A stretch of DNA of 20,428 nt from Candidatus Zipacnadia bacterium (GCA_029821455.1 JALGTI010000031.1:1-20428); one strand, 5' to 3'; counted from the first letter of the stretch, positions 1 to 7,676 are shown. The notes: a model not told the origin generated them from the letters alone. Program-made: numbers and translations.

Positions 1-95
1 GGGGGTAGGTATGCCGTTGGTTGGCGGTGTCATAGCAGGCCGGATACTGCGTATTCGGCCCCTCTAAGCAAGCGCCCATGCCCCTAGCTTTCCCC
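1..95. other. Left edge, no gene seen; tail of a palindromic repeat
   Basis: The first ten bases match the GGGGGTAGGT end of repeat family A, found complete near 8224-8271. The rest shows no convincing reading frame. A weak sigma-54-like element, TGGCGGT-N4-TAGCA, sits at 22-37. It keeps the GG and GC pairs at the right spacing but differs from consensus at several other bases, so I do not call it. Confidence 0.4.
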
Positions 96-122
96 TCAAG
101 ATTTACTGCCATTGGCCGATAA
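96..122 (+). promoter_or_regulatory. Sigma-28 (FliA/SigD) type promoter upstream of flgF
   Basis: TCAAGATT (96-103), an 11-base spacer and GCCGATAA (115-122) match the enteric sigma-28 consensus TAAAGTTT-N11-GCCGATAA at 14 of 16 positions, with a perfect -10. Transcription would begin near 128-130, leaving a leader of about 40 bases before the flgF ATG at 169. The promoter overlaps a possible TTG start at 112, which argues against that start. Confidence 0.7.
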
Positions 123-168
123 ACGAGGTGAGGCGATTGCGCTTGGCCTTCGCGCGGCAGCCGATGCA

Positions 169-891
169 ATGATCCGGGGAATGTACGCCTCCGCCAGCGG
201 AATGTCGGCGGAGCTAGATAAACACCAGGTCTGTGCCAACAACCTGGCAAATATCAATACCGTTGGCTTTCGCGGCAGCCGCGTGGCCCAGCGCGCCTTC
301 GTGCAAGACCTGCAGGCAGCCTGGCAAGTGGAGCAACCCCAAGGGGGAGGGACGATCCTGGCAGGCGGAGAGGTTGATATGCGCCAGGGTCCTCTGCGCC
401 AGAGCGACAACCCCCTGGATATGGCCCTCGATGGCCCTGGACTGTTCGTCATCCAAACCCCCACCGGCCCCCGATACACCCGCGCTGGCAACTTCCAACT
501 CAATATCCAGAACCAATTGGTCACCGCGGCAGGCTATCCCGTGCTGGGAGAGGCTGGGCCGCTCACTATCCAGGGCCTTGATGTGCAGATAACCAAGCAG
601 GGGCAGATATATGTGGACGGGACGCTGGCGGGGAGGCTGCGGATAGAAGAGCCGTCCCCCGACGCACAGTTGACGGCGCTGGGCAGCAAGCTCCTGGATG
701 TCACCGCCACCGCACCCGCGACGCAGACAGCAGTTAAGCAGGGGTATCTGGAGGGGGCCAATGTGCAGGTCATGGAGCAACTGGTCGCTATGATGCGCGG
801 GCTGCGAACGTATGAGGCAAACGCAGAAGCACTCGGCACCCAATCCGAGGCCCTCGGCGAACTGATAAGAGCGGTACAAAGCGGAGAGTAA
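169..891 (+). CDS. flgF: Flagellar basal-body rod protein FlgF
   Basis: Proximal-rod protein of about 240 residues in the FlgE/F/G family. The N-terminal rod motif (MYASASGM, then NNLANINTVGFRGSR) and the C-terminal helix (VQVMEQLVAMMRGLRTYEANAEAL) that pack in the axial structure are both visible. The middle carries the family signatures DNPLDMALDGPGLFVI and YTRAGNF. I choose ATG 169, giving MIRGMYASASGM as in family members. The frame stays open upstream to a TTG at 112, but that codon lies inside the sigma-28 promoter. No good ribosome site precedes 169, so ATG 181 is possible. The companion flgG follows after 67 bases. Assignment as FlgF rather than a second FlgG rests on gene order and the shorter length. 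Confidence 0.88.
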   Translation: MIRGMYASASGMSAELDKHQVCANNLANINTVGFRGSRVAQRAFVQDLQAAWQVEQPQGGGTILAGGEVDMRQGPLRQSDNPLDMALDGPGLFVIQTPTGPRYTRAGNFQLNIQNQLVTAAGYPVLGEAGPLTIQGLDVQITKQGQIYVDGTLAGRLRIEEPSPDAQLTALGSKLLDVTATAPATQTAVKQGYLEGANVQVMEQLVAMMRGLRTYEANAEALGTQSEALGELIRAVQSGE

Positions 892-958
892 AAGCTAGGT
901 TGGCGGGTGCGACGCCCGCCCCACGCGGCAGATCAGATAAGAAAGGTGTTGGTTTGTT

Positions 959-1747
959 ATGATGCGGGCATTGTGGTCAGCGGCGACGGGGATGATCGCC
1001 CAGGAGCTGCAGGTGGACACCATCGCCAATAACCTGGCCAATGTCAACACGGCTGGCTTCAAGCGCCAGCGAGTGGACTTCGAGGACTTACTGTATGAGA
1101 CGCTGCGCAGGCCGGGCGCGCCGGCGGCTGATGGTGTGCAACTGCCGACCGGCATTCAGGTAGGCCTGGGTACGCGGGCGGCGGCGACCACCCGGATGTT
1201 CGACCAGGGTACCTTCCAGGAGACGGGCAATCCCCTGGACCTGGTTATCGAGGGCAACGGCTTTTTCCAGGTAACCCTGCCCAATGGGACGACGGGCTAT
1301 ACGCGGGCGGGCAACTTCAGGCTGGATAGTGAGGGCAACCTGGTAACCGTGGATGGCTATCCGCTGGAGCCGTCCATTGTGATCCCGCCGGATGCCGAGT
1401 CGGTTGCGGTCGGAGAGGATGGGACCGTGTCCGTGATCCAAGCCGGCGCCATCGCCCCCAGCAGTGTTGGACAGATACAGATTGCCCGCTTCATTAATCC
1501 GGCCGGGCTCGTGAGCATCGGGCACAGCATGTTCCTGGAGTCGGCAGCCTCAGGGGCTCCGGCAGTAGGCACACCGGGGCTCGAGGGCCTGGGGCAGATT
1601 GCTCAGGGGGTGCTGGAGATGTCGAATGTGAAGGTGGTCCAGGAGATGGTGCAGATGATCACCGCCCAGCGCGCCTATGAGGCCAACTCGGAAGCCATCA
1701 AGATCGCAGACCGGATGCTAGAGACAGCCAATAACGTGCGCAGGTGA
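959..1747 (+). CDS. flgG: Flagellar distal rod protein FlgG
   Basis: Distal-rod subunit of 262 residues, the usual FlgG length. The N-terminus [18 protein letters not shown], then [21 protein letters not shown], is the classical rod signature. The middle has [16 protein letters not shown] and [11 protein letters not shown]. The C-terminus ([23 protein letters not shown], then [14 protein letters not shown]) forms the other half of the coiled-coil D0 domain. The protein is exported by the flagellar type III apparatus, so no signal peptide is expected or seen. The start is ATG 959 with ATG 962 equally possible; GAAAGGTG at 941-948 serves as ribosome site. Its stop overlaps the GTG of flgA by four bases, indicating translational coupling. 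The 67-base gap before it holds a GGCGGG/CCCGCC hairpin at 902-920. Confidence 0.95.
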   Translation: MMRALWSAATGMIAQELQVDTIANNLANVNTAGFKRQRVDFEDLLYETLRRPGAPAADGVQLPTGIQVGLGTRAAATTRMFDQGTFQETGNPLDLVIEGNGFFQVTLPNGTTGYTRAGNFRLDSEGNLVTVDGYPLEPSIVIPPDAESVAVGEDGTVSVIQAGAIAPSSVGQIQIARFINPAGLVSIGHSMFLESAASGAPAVGTPGLEGLGQIAQGVLEMSNVKVVQEMVQMITAQRAYEANSEAIKIADRMLETANNVRR

Positions 1748-2349
1748 TAGCAGTGAGGGAGGCAACTAAGACGATAGTTGTCATAGTGGCGCTGGTAGCC
1801 TGGATGGCGAGCGCTGTCGCCCAGGAATCGCAGCAGGCAGATGTGGCCGCAACCGTAAGGCTTAAAGAGGAGGCCGAGGTGGGGGAGGGGCCAGTGCGCC
1901 TGGGCCAGATGGCGGAGATTGAGGCAGATGAGCAGCTCGGAACACGCCTGGCGCAGGTCAATCTCGGGCTGGCCCCTCCTTCAGGATCAATGCGCGTCAT
2001 AACCCAGGGATATATCCGCCTGCGGCTGCGGCGCGCCGGCATCGAGCCCTCCAGGCTGGTCTTTGCAGGGGCCGAGCGAGTGATGATCCAGCAACCTGGC
2101 CCCAAGATCACGGAGGGGCCGAAGCGCGTCGGAGCCGCATCTGGCCCAGACCCGCCAGCGGCTGTGCTCGAGCGTGGGGACCGGGTGGTTGTTGTGGTGC
2201 GGTGTGGGGTGGTGGAGGTGCGTGCCCAGGGCCAGAGCCGGGGCCGTGGAGGCGTCGGCGATATGATCGAGGTCAGGATTCTGGGAACAAATAAGACGGC
2301 GCAAGCCTGCATCGTGAGCAGTAGCGAAGTTGAGGTAAGGGCGAATTAA
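1744..2349 (+). CDS. flgA: P-ring assembly chaperone FlgA
   Basis: Periplasmic chaperone needed to assemble FlgI into the P-ring. The product has 201 residues. It opens with a Sec signal peptide (hydrophobic [17 protein letters not shown], likely cleaved after AVAQ). The C-terminal SAF/ChapFlgA region shows [18 protein letters not shown], then [20 protein letters not shown]. The GTG start overlaps the flgG stop as GTGA; a second GTG at 1753 is possible. It comes just before flgH and flgI, the usual grouping for ring genes. The stretch around residues 127-140 ([16 protein letters not shown]) is low in complexity and may be a lineage-specific linker. Sequence conservation in FlgA is weak, so the call leans on the signal peptide, C-terminal pattern and position. 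Confidence 0.85.
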   Translation: MIAVREATKTIVVIVALVAWMASAVAQESQQADVAATVRLKEEAEVGEGPVRLGQMAEIEADEQLGTRLAQVNLGLAPPSGSMRVITQGYIRLRLRRAGIEPSRLVFAGAERVMIQQPGPKITEGPKRVGAASGPDPPAAVLERGDRVVVVVRCGVVEVRAQGQSRGRGGVGDMIEVRILGTNKTAQACIVSSSEVEVRAN

Positions 2350-2374
2350 TGGCAGACACGCCATTTGTAGCTAA

Positions 2375-2546
2375 CCTACCCCCTAGCCCCCTCCCTACTT
2401 GCCCTGAGCCTGCCGAAGGGAAGGGAGGGGGAACGGGGTGGGTGGACAGGCATGGTTCGACAAGCTCACCATGGCCTGAGCTCATCGAAGGCCAAGGATG
2501 CCTGTCCTACGGGTCTGCCACAGCACCCACGAGCGAGATGCTCGTG
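2375..2546. repeat. Nested palindromic repeats between flgA and flgH
   Basis: Most of the 222-base flgA-flgH gap is repeat. Family A occupies about 2375-2443: arms CCCCCTCCCT (2387-2396) and AGGGAGGGGG (2422-2431) enclose a 25-base insert containing GCCCTGAGCCTGCCGAAGGG. An element with TTCGACAAGCTCACC and its inverted half follows at 2456-2490. A family C unit (AAGGATGCCTGTCCTACGG) is at 2491-2512. A 7-bp hairpin CACGAGC/GCTCGTG lies at 2528-2546. No terminator T-run is seen. Confidence 0.75.
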
Positions 2547-2571
2547 CGACAAAACGAAAGGGGTCACAGGA

Positions 2572-3168
2572 ATGAATATGAGGGCAGTACAGAGGGGATT
2601 GCTGATTGGGGGTCTGGTGGTGATAGTGGCTGGTCAGGCCACAACCCAGCAGATGGACACGGCCTTCTTCACCGGTCTTTTCACTACGCCCATCGGGCAG
2701 CGGGTGGGAGATATTGTGACGGTTATCATCTCCGAAACCACCCAGGCCACACACCAGGCCAGCCAGAGCCACGAGAACAAGACCAAGACGCAGGTGGGGC
2801 CGGGGGAGGGGAAGCTGCAGTACATCCCCCTGGTCGGCGGCGGCCTGGGATACAGCGCCAGCTCCAGCTCCAGCGCCAAGGCCAGCGCCGCCCGCCAGCA
2901 GACCCTCTACACACGAGTGTCGGCTAAGATCGTGGAAATAACCCCCACTGGCAACTACCGCATCGAAGGGCAGCGGCTGATCAGGGTGAACCGCGATGTA
3001 CAGAGACTGACCGTGCGCGGCGAGGTGCGCCCCCAGGATATCGGGGCGAATAACATCATCTATTCCCAGGATATCGTTGATGCCGAAATCTCCTACAAAG
3101 GCAGCGACCCGGCGCGGCCCGGCAAGCGCGTGGGCCTCGTCACGAGACTACTGAACTGGCTCTTTTGA
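2572..3168 (+). CDS. flgH: Flagellar L-ring protein FlgH, apparently not a lipoprotein
   Basis: Outer-membrane L-ring subunit of 198 residues. Family landmarks are GQRVGDIVTVIISETTQA near residue 42, a Ser/Ala-rich loop, LYTRVSAKIVEITPTGNYRIEG, then RLTVRGEVRPQDIGANNIIYSQDIVDAEISYKG and a C-terminal RLLNWLF like enteric FlgH. The start is ATG 2572, preceded by AAAGGGG and ACAGGA. The longer open frame upstream is only repeat sequence. The N-terminus has a hydrophobic signal (LLIGGLVVIVAGQATTQQ) but no lipobox cysteine, whereas enteric FlgH is a lipoprotein. flgI begins three bases after the stop. Confidence 0.93.
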   Translation: MNMRAVQRGLLIGGLVVIVAGQATTQQMDTAFFTGLFTTPIGQRVGDIVTVIISETTQATHQASQSHENKTKTQVGPGEGKLQYIPLVGGGLGYSASSSSSAKASAARQQTLYTRVSAKIVEITPTGNYRIEGQRLIRVNRDVQRLTVRGEVRPQDIGANNIIYSQDIVDAEISYKGSDPARPGKRVGLVTRLLNWLF

Positions 3169-3171
3169 AAG

Positions 3172-4341
3172 ATGATTAGCAGGGGGACTACTATGATAAT
3201 TGGATTGATGCTGCTTGCCAGCGCAATTCTGCCGGCTTTGGCGCAGGAAGATGCTGCCGGGCAGGACGCCCCGCCTGCGGTTGTGGTGGTTCCTGGCAGG
3301 GAAGAACACACGCAGGCGCGCCTTAAGGATATCGCCAGCCTCACGTGCACCAACGGCTACAGGCTGCTGGGCTATGGGCTGGTGGTGGGGCTGCAGAGCA
3401 CGGGCGATTCGGACAAGACGCTTTTCACCGAGCAGGCGCTGAAAAACGTCCTGGAGCAGATGGGCCTGCGGCTGCGCAATGAGCAGGTCAAGGTCGAAAA
3501 CGTGGCGGCGGTGATGGTGACAGGCGAGCTGTCCCCCTTTGCCCCGGAGGGCGCGAACTTTGATGTAACGGTTTCATCCCTGGGTGATGCCTCCAGCCTT
3601 CAGGGCGGCATGCTGCTGGCCACGCCCCTGCGTGGACCCGATGGCGAGGTCTATGCGATGGCCCAGGGGCCGGTCTCAGTGGGCGGTTATGGGGCCGGTG
3701 GGCGCGGCGCAGCGGAGATAAAGAACCACCTGGCCGTGGGCAGAGCACCACAGGGGGGCTGGGTGATAAAGCCAATTCCGGCCCGCCTTGTCCAGCACAA
3801 CGCGCTTTATCTGACCCTGTATCAGCCCGACTTCACCACCGCCACCAGGATCGCACAGCGGATCAATGCTGAGCTAGGCGCGGCGCACGCTCAGGCCCTG
3901 GATGCGGCCACCGTGCAGGTGGAGGTGGTGGATGATGAGCCGGTGGCACTGATCGCACGCCTGGAAGACCTGCAGATAAGTCCCGAAACGCCGGCCCGGG
4001 TGGTGATAAATGAGCGCACGGGCACGGTGGCGATGGGCGAGCAGGTCAGGATCCTACCTGTGGCGATTGCTCACGGGGGGCTGACCGTGCGCATCAGGCG
4101 CGAGCTTGAGGTCTATCAGCCGCCACCACTTTTCAGCGGCGGGGAGACAGTGGTGGTGCCCCAGCCGAGCGTAGAGGTGGAAGAGCAGGAGGGCACGGTG
4201 CTGCAGGTGCGACCCCAGGCGACTCTGCAGGACCTGGTGCGGGCGCTCAATGCCCTGGGCGTCAAACCCCGCGATCTAATCGCCATCATCCAGGCCCTGA
4301 AGGAATGCGGCGCACTGCAAGCAGAGCTGGTGGTGATGTGA
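3172..4341 (+). CDS. flgI: Flagellar P-ring protein FlgI
   Basis: Periplasmic P-ring subunit surrounding the rod. The length of 389 residues is normal for the family. Clear signatures are LKDIASLTCTNGYRLLGYGLVVGLQSTGD, then VENVAAVMVTGELSPFAPEGANFDVTVSSLGDASSLQGGMLL, then VVINERTGTVAMG and the C-terminal LQDLVRALNALGVKPRDLIAIIQALKECGAL. A Sec signal peptide ends near PALAQ. Two starts compete. ATG 3172 gives a signal peptide with a basic residue. ATG 3193 has the better ribosome site (AGGGGGAC seven bases upstream) but no basic n-region. I keep 3172. The stop overlaps the flgJ ATG (TGATG). Confidence 0.95.
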   Translation: MISRGTTMIIGLMLLASAILPALAQEDAAGQDAPPAVVVVPGREEHTQARLKDIASLTCTNGYRLLGYGLVVGLQSTGDSDKTLFTEQALKNVLEQMGLRLRNEQVKVENVAAVMVTGELSPFAPEGANFDVTVSSLGDASSLQGGMLLATPLRGPDGEVYAMAQGPVSVGGYGAGGRGAAEIKNHLAVGRAPQGGWVIKPIPARLVQHNALYLTLYQPDFTTATRIAQRINAELGAAHAQALDAATVQVEVVDDEPVALIARLEDLQISPETPARVVINERTGTVAMGEQVRILPVAIAHGGLTVRIRRELEVYQPPPLFSGGETVVVPQPSVEVEEQEGTVLQVRPQATLQDLVRALNALGVKPRDLIAIIQALKECGALQAELVVM

Positions 4342-4757
4342 TGGTGCATGGCATGAGTTTATCGCCTGCAGCAACTCACCTACCCCCCAGGCCCCTCCCT
4401 GAAGGGAGGGGGAAGAGGGGGGTGTCACTCAACGGAGGAGAGACGCCTCCGCTACGCGACCAGCCCCACCATAACGGGGCATGGCAGGCGTGCGTGGAGT
4501 TCGAGGGCCTCCTGATTGGGCAGATGCTGCGAATGATGCGAGGCAGCCTCTCAGACCGTGGAGTGCTGCCCACAAGCCCAGCCGAGCGGATGTTCTGGCG
4601 GCAGTACTGCACTGCTGTGGGGCAGGAGACAGCCCGCTCCAGCCCGTTGGGGATTGCAGAGACAATGTACCGGGCCTCTTGGCGCGAGCCATCAAGGCCC
4701 ATTGACGGGCCGCCGATACCACAGATGCAAAGAGGCGGTCGGGAGAGTGCGACATAA
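4341..4757 (+). CDS. flgJ: FlgJ-type rod-binding protein with repeat sequence in its 5' end
   Basis: Small rod-cap protein matching only the N-terminal rod-binding domain of FlgJ: CVEFEGLLIGQMLRMMRGS, then AERMFWRQYCTAVGQETA, then LGIAETMYRAS. The muramidase domain of enteric FlgJ is absent, as in many bacteria outside gamma-proteobacteria. From ATG 4341 (overlapping the flgI stop) the product has 138 residues, but codons from about 14 to 40 are read from a family A and a family C palindromic repeat (4380-4459). GTG 4422 is an alternative start, preceded by purine-rich GGGAGGGGG supplied by the repeat, giving 111 residues that begin just before the conserved domain. The stop overlaps the flgN ATG (TAATG). 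Confidence 0.85.
   Translation: MVHGMSLSPAATHLPPRPLPEGRGKRGVSLNGGETPPLRDQPHHNGAWQACVEFEGLLIGQMLRMMRGSLSDRGVLPTSPAERMFWRQYCTAVGQETARSSPLGIAETMYRASWREPSRPIDGPPIPQMQRGGRESAT
4380..4459. repeat. Family A and family C repeats inside the flgJ frame
   Basis: CCCCTCCCT (4392-4400) and AGGGAGGGG (4403-4411) form the short form of family A, with the usual CCTACCCCC-like left flank and G-run right flank. A family C unit, GGAGAGACGCCTCCGCTACG, follows at 4436-4455. Both are read through in frame by the ORF starting at 4341. Confidence 0.75.
4692..4719 (+). promoter_or_regulatory. Weak sigma-28-like candidate before flgN
   Basis: TCAA (4692-4695), a 16-base spacer and GCCGATAC (4712-4719) resemble the sigma-28 layout, with one base too many in the spacer and a mismatch in each box. 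It lies in the 3' end of flgJ, 38 bases before flgN-flgK-flgL, which are late flagellar genes in many bacteria. The call is tentative. Confidence 0.25.
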
Positions 4758-5200
4758 TGGGGGAACCCGCGCTTCAGCAACTGAGGACCAACCAGCCGCT
4801 TGCGGAGACAATTGAGGCGCAAGTAGGCACCTGCGAGCGGCTGGTGGAGCTGCTCAGGGAGCAGCGCGAGGCGGTGCTGGGCAAGCAAGAAGAGGCCGTG
4901 TGGCGCAGCACTGCCCAGATTGGCCAGGAGCTGCAGAAGCTGGAGCGCCTGGGCGAGCAGCGCAGAGAACTGCAAAGCCACGGCGCTGCCGGAGCCGCAC
5001 AGTTGCGGCGGGGTCTGGAACAAATTCATGCGCGGATGCGGCTGGAGGCAGAGGTGAGCCAGGAGATTCTGACTGATCTGCTGGCCTACATTGAGTTTGT
5101 GGCCCAGCAGGTAGGCTCCGGGGGGCCAGGCTGCTATGACCCGCAGGGCAACAGGCCCGCAGGAGAGGCCACAGGGATGCGGTTTGACCAGGAGGTGTGA
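4757..5200 (+). CDS. flgN: FlgN-type export chaperone for FlgK and FlgL
   Basis: Predicted cytoplasmic chaperone of 147 residues. It is nearly all helical and charged: CERLVELLREQREAVLGKQEEAVWRSTAQIGQELQKLERLGEQR, then a second long helix ending EILTDLLAYIEFVAQQVG. That is the FlgN pattern of an N-terminal helical hairpin and a C-terminal amphipathic helix. The family is poorly conserved, so position is important: its stop lies next to the start of flgK, with flgL following, and FlgN proteins hold exactly these two substrates for type III export. The start ATG 4757 overlaps the flgJ stop. The tail after residue 120 is Gly/Pro-rich and probably flexible. Confidence 0.8.
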   Translation: MGEPALQQLRTNQPLAETIEAQVGTCERLVELLREQREAVLGKQEEAVWRSTAQIGQELQKLERLGEQRRELQSHGAAGAAQLRRGLEQIHARMRLEAEVSQEILTDLLAYIEFVAQQVGSGGPGCYDPQGNRPAGEATGMRFDQEV

Positions 5201-5202
5201 CA

Positions 5203-6573
5203 GTGTCCGGGATCCTGCAGTTGGCCCGTAATGCTCTGCTGACCAACCGGGCAGCATTGCAGATTGTGGGCCATAACATAGTCAACGCCAACACCCCGGG
5301 TTATGTGCGACAGCGGCCGGTGCTGGCGGTTGTGCCCGGAGCCCTCAGTGGTACACTGGCCGGGGGCGGTGTGGGGCAGGGCGTTGAGCTGGTGGATGTG
5401 CAAAGGCTGGCAGATGAACTGCTGCAGGCGCAGGTAGAGCGCCAGGAGGGGCGCGCGGCCTTCTTCCAGGGGCGCTATGAGGCGCTGGCTCAGGTGGAGG
5501 CACTCTTCACCGACCTGCAGGGCGCGGGCATCGCCCAGGCCCTGGGGGACTTCTTCGATGCCTTTGAGCAGGTGGCCAGCTACCCGAGCAACCTGGGAGT
5601 GCGCACAGAGGCCTTGCAGCGGGCGGAGATTCTCACCGATACCATCCGCCAGCGGGCTGATGAACTGTACAGGATGCGCGATAGATTTGATGAACAGATC
5701 AGCCGGCAGGTGGCGGAGGTTAACCGGCAAGTAGAGGAGCTTGCTGCACTCAACAGCATAATCGGCCAGGCGGCTTCGCCCGCTGCGCGCGCTGATATCG
5801 AAAGCCAGCAGGACCGGCTCGTCGCTGGGGTGGCCCGCCTAATTGGGGCGGAGGCCATCAGGTATGACAGCGGCGTAGTAGACCTGCTGATCGGCGGCCA
5901 ACGGCTGGTTCAAGGCGGCGAGGCGCTGACGCTGCGTACCGAACCGGATCCGGCCAAGCCGGGCCGCGTGCGCGTGGTGTTCGACTACAGCGGAGAGTTA
6001 GCGCCGCTAGGTGGTCAGATTGCCGGGCTGGCTGAAGTGCGGGATGACTACATTGACAAGTACATCTCGTGGCTGGATACCCTGGCCCAGACCCTGGCTG
6101 ATGAGATAAATGCAATCCATCTGGCGGGCTTTGACCTGGACGGTAATCCGGGGGTAGAGCTGTTCACATATGGGGAAAATCCAGCCCGCTCGCTTGAGCT
6201 AAACGTCGCAGTGCAGGGCCAGCCGGAGCTTCTGGCCGCCAGCGATGACGGGGCCCCCGGCAATGGCAGCAATGCCCTGGCCATCGCGATGCTGGCGCAG
6301 GCGAGGTTGCTGGAGGGCGGCGAGGTCACCTTGGAGGAGTATTACGCCGATTTCATCAGCGAGGTCGGAACCGATACCGCCGGGGCTCAGGACCTGGAGG
6401 CTATCGCAGCGGCGGTAGCGGAGAGTCTGCAGGCCCAGTACCAGTCCCAGGCCGGAGTGAGCCTGGATGAGGAGGGTATGGACCTGATTCGCTATCAGCA
6501 GGCTTATGAGGCGGCCTCACGCATCTTGATGACTGCTCTGGAGATGTTCGACGCAATGCTTGAATTGCGGTAG
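5203..6573 (+). CDS. flgK: Hook-filament junction protein FlgK
   Basis: First hook-associated protein, 456 residues, shorter than enteric FlgK (about 547). The N-terminus ILQLARNALLTNRAALQIVGHNIVNANTPGYVRQRP is diagnostic. The C-terminus has MDLIRYQQAYEAASRILMTALEMFDAMLELR, the matching D0 helix. The middle has the FlgK region DDYIDKYISWLDTLAQTLADEINAIHLAGFDLDG. I choose GTG 5203 because AGGAGG ends at 5195, giving a seven-base spacer. The earlier in-frame GTG 5197 would leave only one base. The coding start is separated from the flgN stop by two bases, so the two are likely coupled. Confidence 0.95.
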   Translation: MSGILQLARNALLTNRAALQIVGHNIVNANTPGYVRQRPVLAVVPGALSGTLAGGGVGQGVELVDVQRLADELLQAQVERQEGRAAFFQGRYEALAQVEALFTDLQGAGIAQALGDFFDAFEQVASYPSNLGVRTEALQRAEILTDTIRQRADELYRMRDRFDEQISRQVAEVNRQVEELAALNSIIGQAASPAARADIESQQDRLVAGVARLIGAEAIRYDSGVVDLLIGGQRLVQGGEALTLRTEPDPAKPGRVRVVFDYSGELAPLGGQIAGLAEVRDDYIDKYISWLDTLAQTLADEINAIHLAGFDLDGNPGVELFTYGENPARSLELNVAVQGQPELLAASDDGAPGNGSNALAIAMLAQARLLEGGEVTLEEYYADFISEVGTDTAGAQDLEAIAAAVAESLQAQYQSQAGVSLDEEGMDLIRYQQAYEAASRILMTALEMFDAMLELR

Positions 6574-6581
6574 CAAATGTG

Positions 6582-6677
6582 TGGAGGGGTTGAATGCGAA
6601 GTAGGGGCGGTTCGCGAGCCGCCCCTACTACAACGGGCCAGATGGGGCCCCGAACACCCCCATTTGGCCCCTCCAAC
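6582..6677. repeat. Family B composite palindrome, copy 1
   Basis: An element of about 95 bases between flgK and flgL. Outer arms are GGAGGGG near 6583 and CCCCTCC near 6670. Inside are the hairpin GTAGGGGCGGTTCG / CGAGCCGCCCCTAC (6601-6628) and a GGGCCAGATGGGGCCC block. It is nearly the reverse complement of the copy at 16854-16947. In one frame it stays open and artificially extends flgL upstream. Confidence 0.85.
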
Positions 6678-6719
6678 AGGGGAGCTGACACGTGTCACGG
6701 GGGGTCGGGGACGAGGAAG

Positions 6720-7649
6720 ATGAGAATATCGAATCGGGCTTACCTTGATGCCCTCCAGCGCGGGTTGGTCAAGGCCGCCGAGGGGATGCAGAGGCTGAGC
6801 GTACAGCTTAGCTCAAGCCGGCGGCTGCAGCGGCCCTCCGAGGACCCGGTCGCTGCTGGAGTGATCCTGCGCGCCCACACCGATCTGCACCACTTCAAGC
6901 AGCAGCAGGAGACCCTCGCGGCGGCTCTGAACCGCGTGTACGCGGCGGATTCGCCTCTTGGGCAGATCAGCCAACAGTTAGTCGAAGCCAAGAACATTGC
7001 GTTACAGGGGTTAAGCAGCAGCCTGCCGCCGGATGCGCTACAGCCACTGGCGAACCAGATTCAAGGGATACTGGAATACCTGGTAGATGAGGCGAATAAG
7101 TCGGTGATTGGCCGGTACTTGTTTGCCGGGACCGAGGACAACGCGGCTCCGGTAGTATGGGACCCCGTCACTGAGCAGTATCAATATGCGGGAAACGATA
7201 GTTACCAGCTTGCGCCGGTCGCCCCGGGCCGCACGGCACCGACCAATATCCCTGGTGTCTATGTCTTCAATTTCGTGGACAGCGAGGGCAACCGGGTGGT
7301 GCCCGAGGTGGATGCCGACCTCTTTACGGTGCTACAGCAAGCGGAACAACAGATCCGCAGCGGGGATACTGATGCGTTGCGGGAAACGGCTGAGCAGCTA
7401 GATGCGCTGCATAGCAATGTGGTGACACAGCGCGGGATCCTCGGTGGGCATGCTCTGCGGCTGGAGACGGCGCAGAATGCCGCCGCGGATGGGGAGATCA
7501 CCATCAGCCAACTGCTGGCCAGTACCGAGGAAGTGGATATAGTCGAGGCAATCCTGAAGATGCAGAGACTGGAGTTGACGTACCAGGCAGCGTTGGCGGC
7601 CGTGGGGAAGATCGCCTCCCTGCCCACCATCTTCCAGGTTTGGCAGTAG
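6720..7649 (+). CDS. flgL: Hook-filament junction protein FlgL
   Basis: Second hook-associated protein, 309 residues, with flagellin-like ends. The N-terminus MRISNRAYLDALQRGLVKAAEGMQRLSVQLSSSRRLQRPSEDPVAAG is the FlgL version of the flagellin D0/D1 helices. The middle has the FlgL-typical NKSVIGRYLFAGTEDNAAPV. The C-terminus VDIVEAILKMQRLELTYQAALAAVGKI closes the coiled coil. ATG 6720 is chosen because it gives the conserved MRISN start. GAGG lies three bases upstream, a short spacing. The frame is open for a further 42 codons upstream, but these are family B repeat. It follows flgK after 146 bases. Confidence 0.95.
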   Translation: MRISNRAYLDALQRGLVKAAEGMQRLSVQLSSSRRLQRPSEDPVAAGVILRAHTDLHHFKQQQETLAAALNRVYAADSPLGQISQQLVEAKNIALQGLSSSLPPDALQPLANQIQGILEYLVDEANKSVIGRYLFAGTEDNAAPVVWDPVTEQYQYAGNDSYQLAPVAPGRTAPTNIPGVYVFNFVDSEGNRVVPEVDADLFTVLQQAEQQIRSGDTDALRETAEQLDALHSNVVTQRGILGGHALRLETAQNAAADGEITISQLLASTEEVDIVEAILKMQRLELTYQAALAAVGKIASLPTIFQVWQ

Positions 7650-7676
7650 ATGGCCTCCCGCCCGCCAACCCACCGC

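Noticed and set aside
22..37. Sigma-54-like TGGCGGT-N4-TAGCA before flgF
   Set aside because: The GG and GC pairs are right but four other consensus bases differ, and the site lies next to a repeat tail.
112..168. TTG start extending flgF upstream by 19 codons
   Set aside because: The codon lies within the sigma-28 promoter, has no ribosome site, and the family start MIRGMYASASGM fits ATG 169.
902..920. Hairpin between flgF and flgG as a terminator
   Set aside because: The six-pair stem has no T-run and sits inside an evident operon; it looks like a family C unit.
2349..2927. Plus-strand reading frame between flgA and flgH
   Set aside because: It consists of repeats and an out-of-frame reading of flgH.
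6594..6719. N-terminal extension of FlgL (RGGSRAAPTTTG...)
   Set aside because: It is translated family B repeat; the conserved MRISN start is at 6720.
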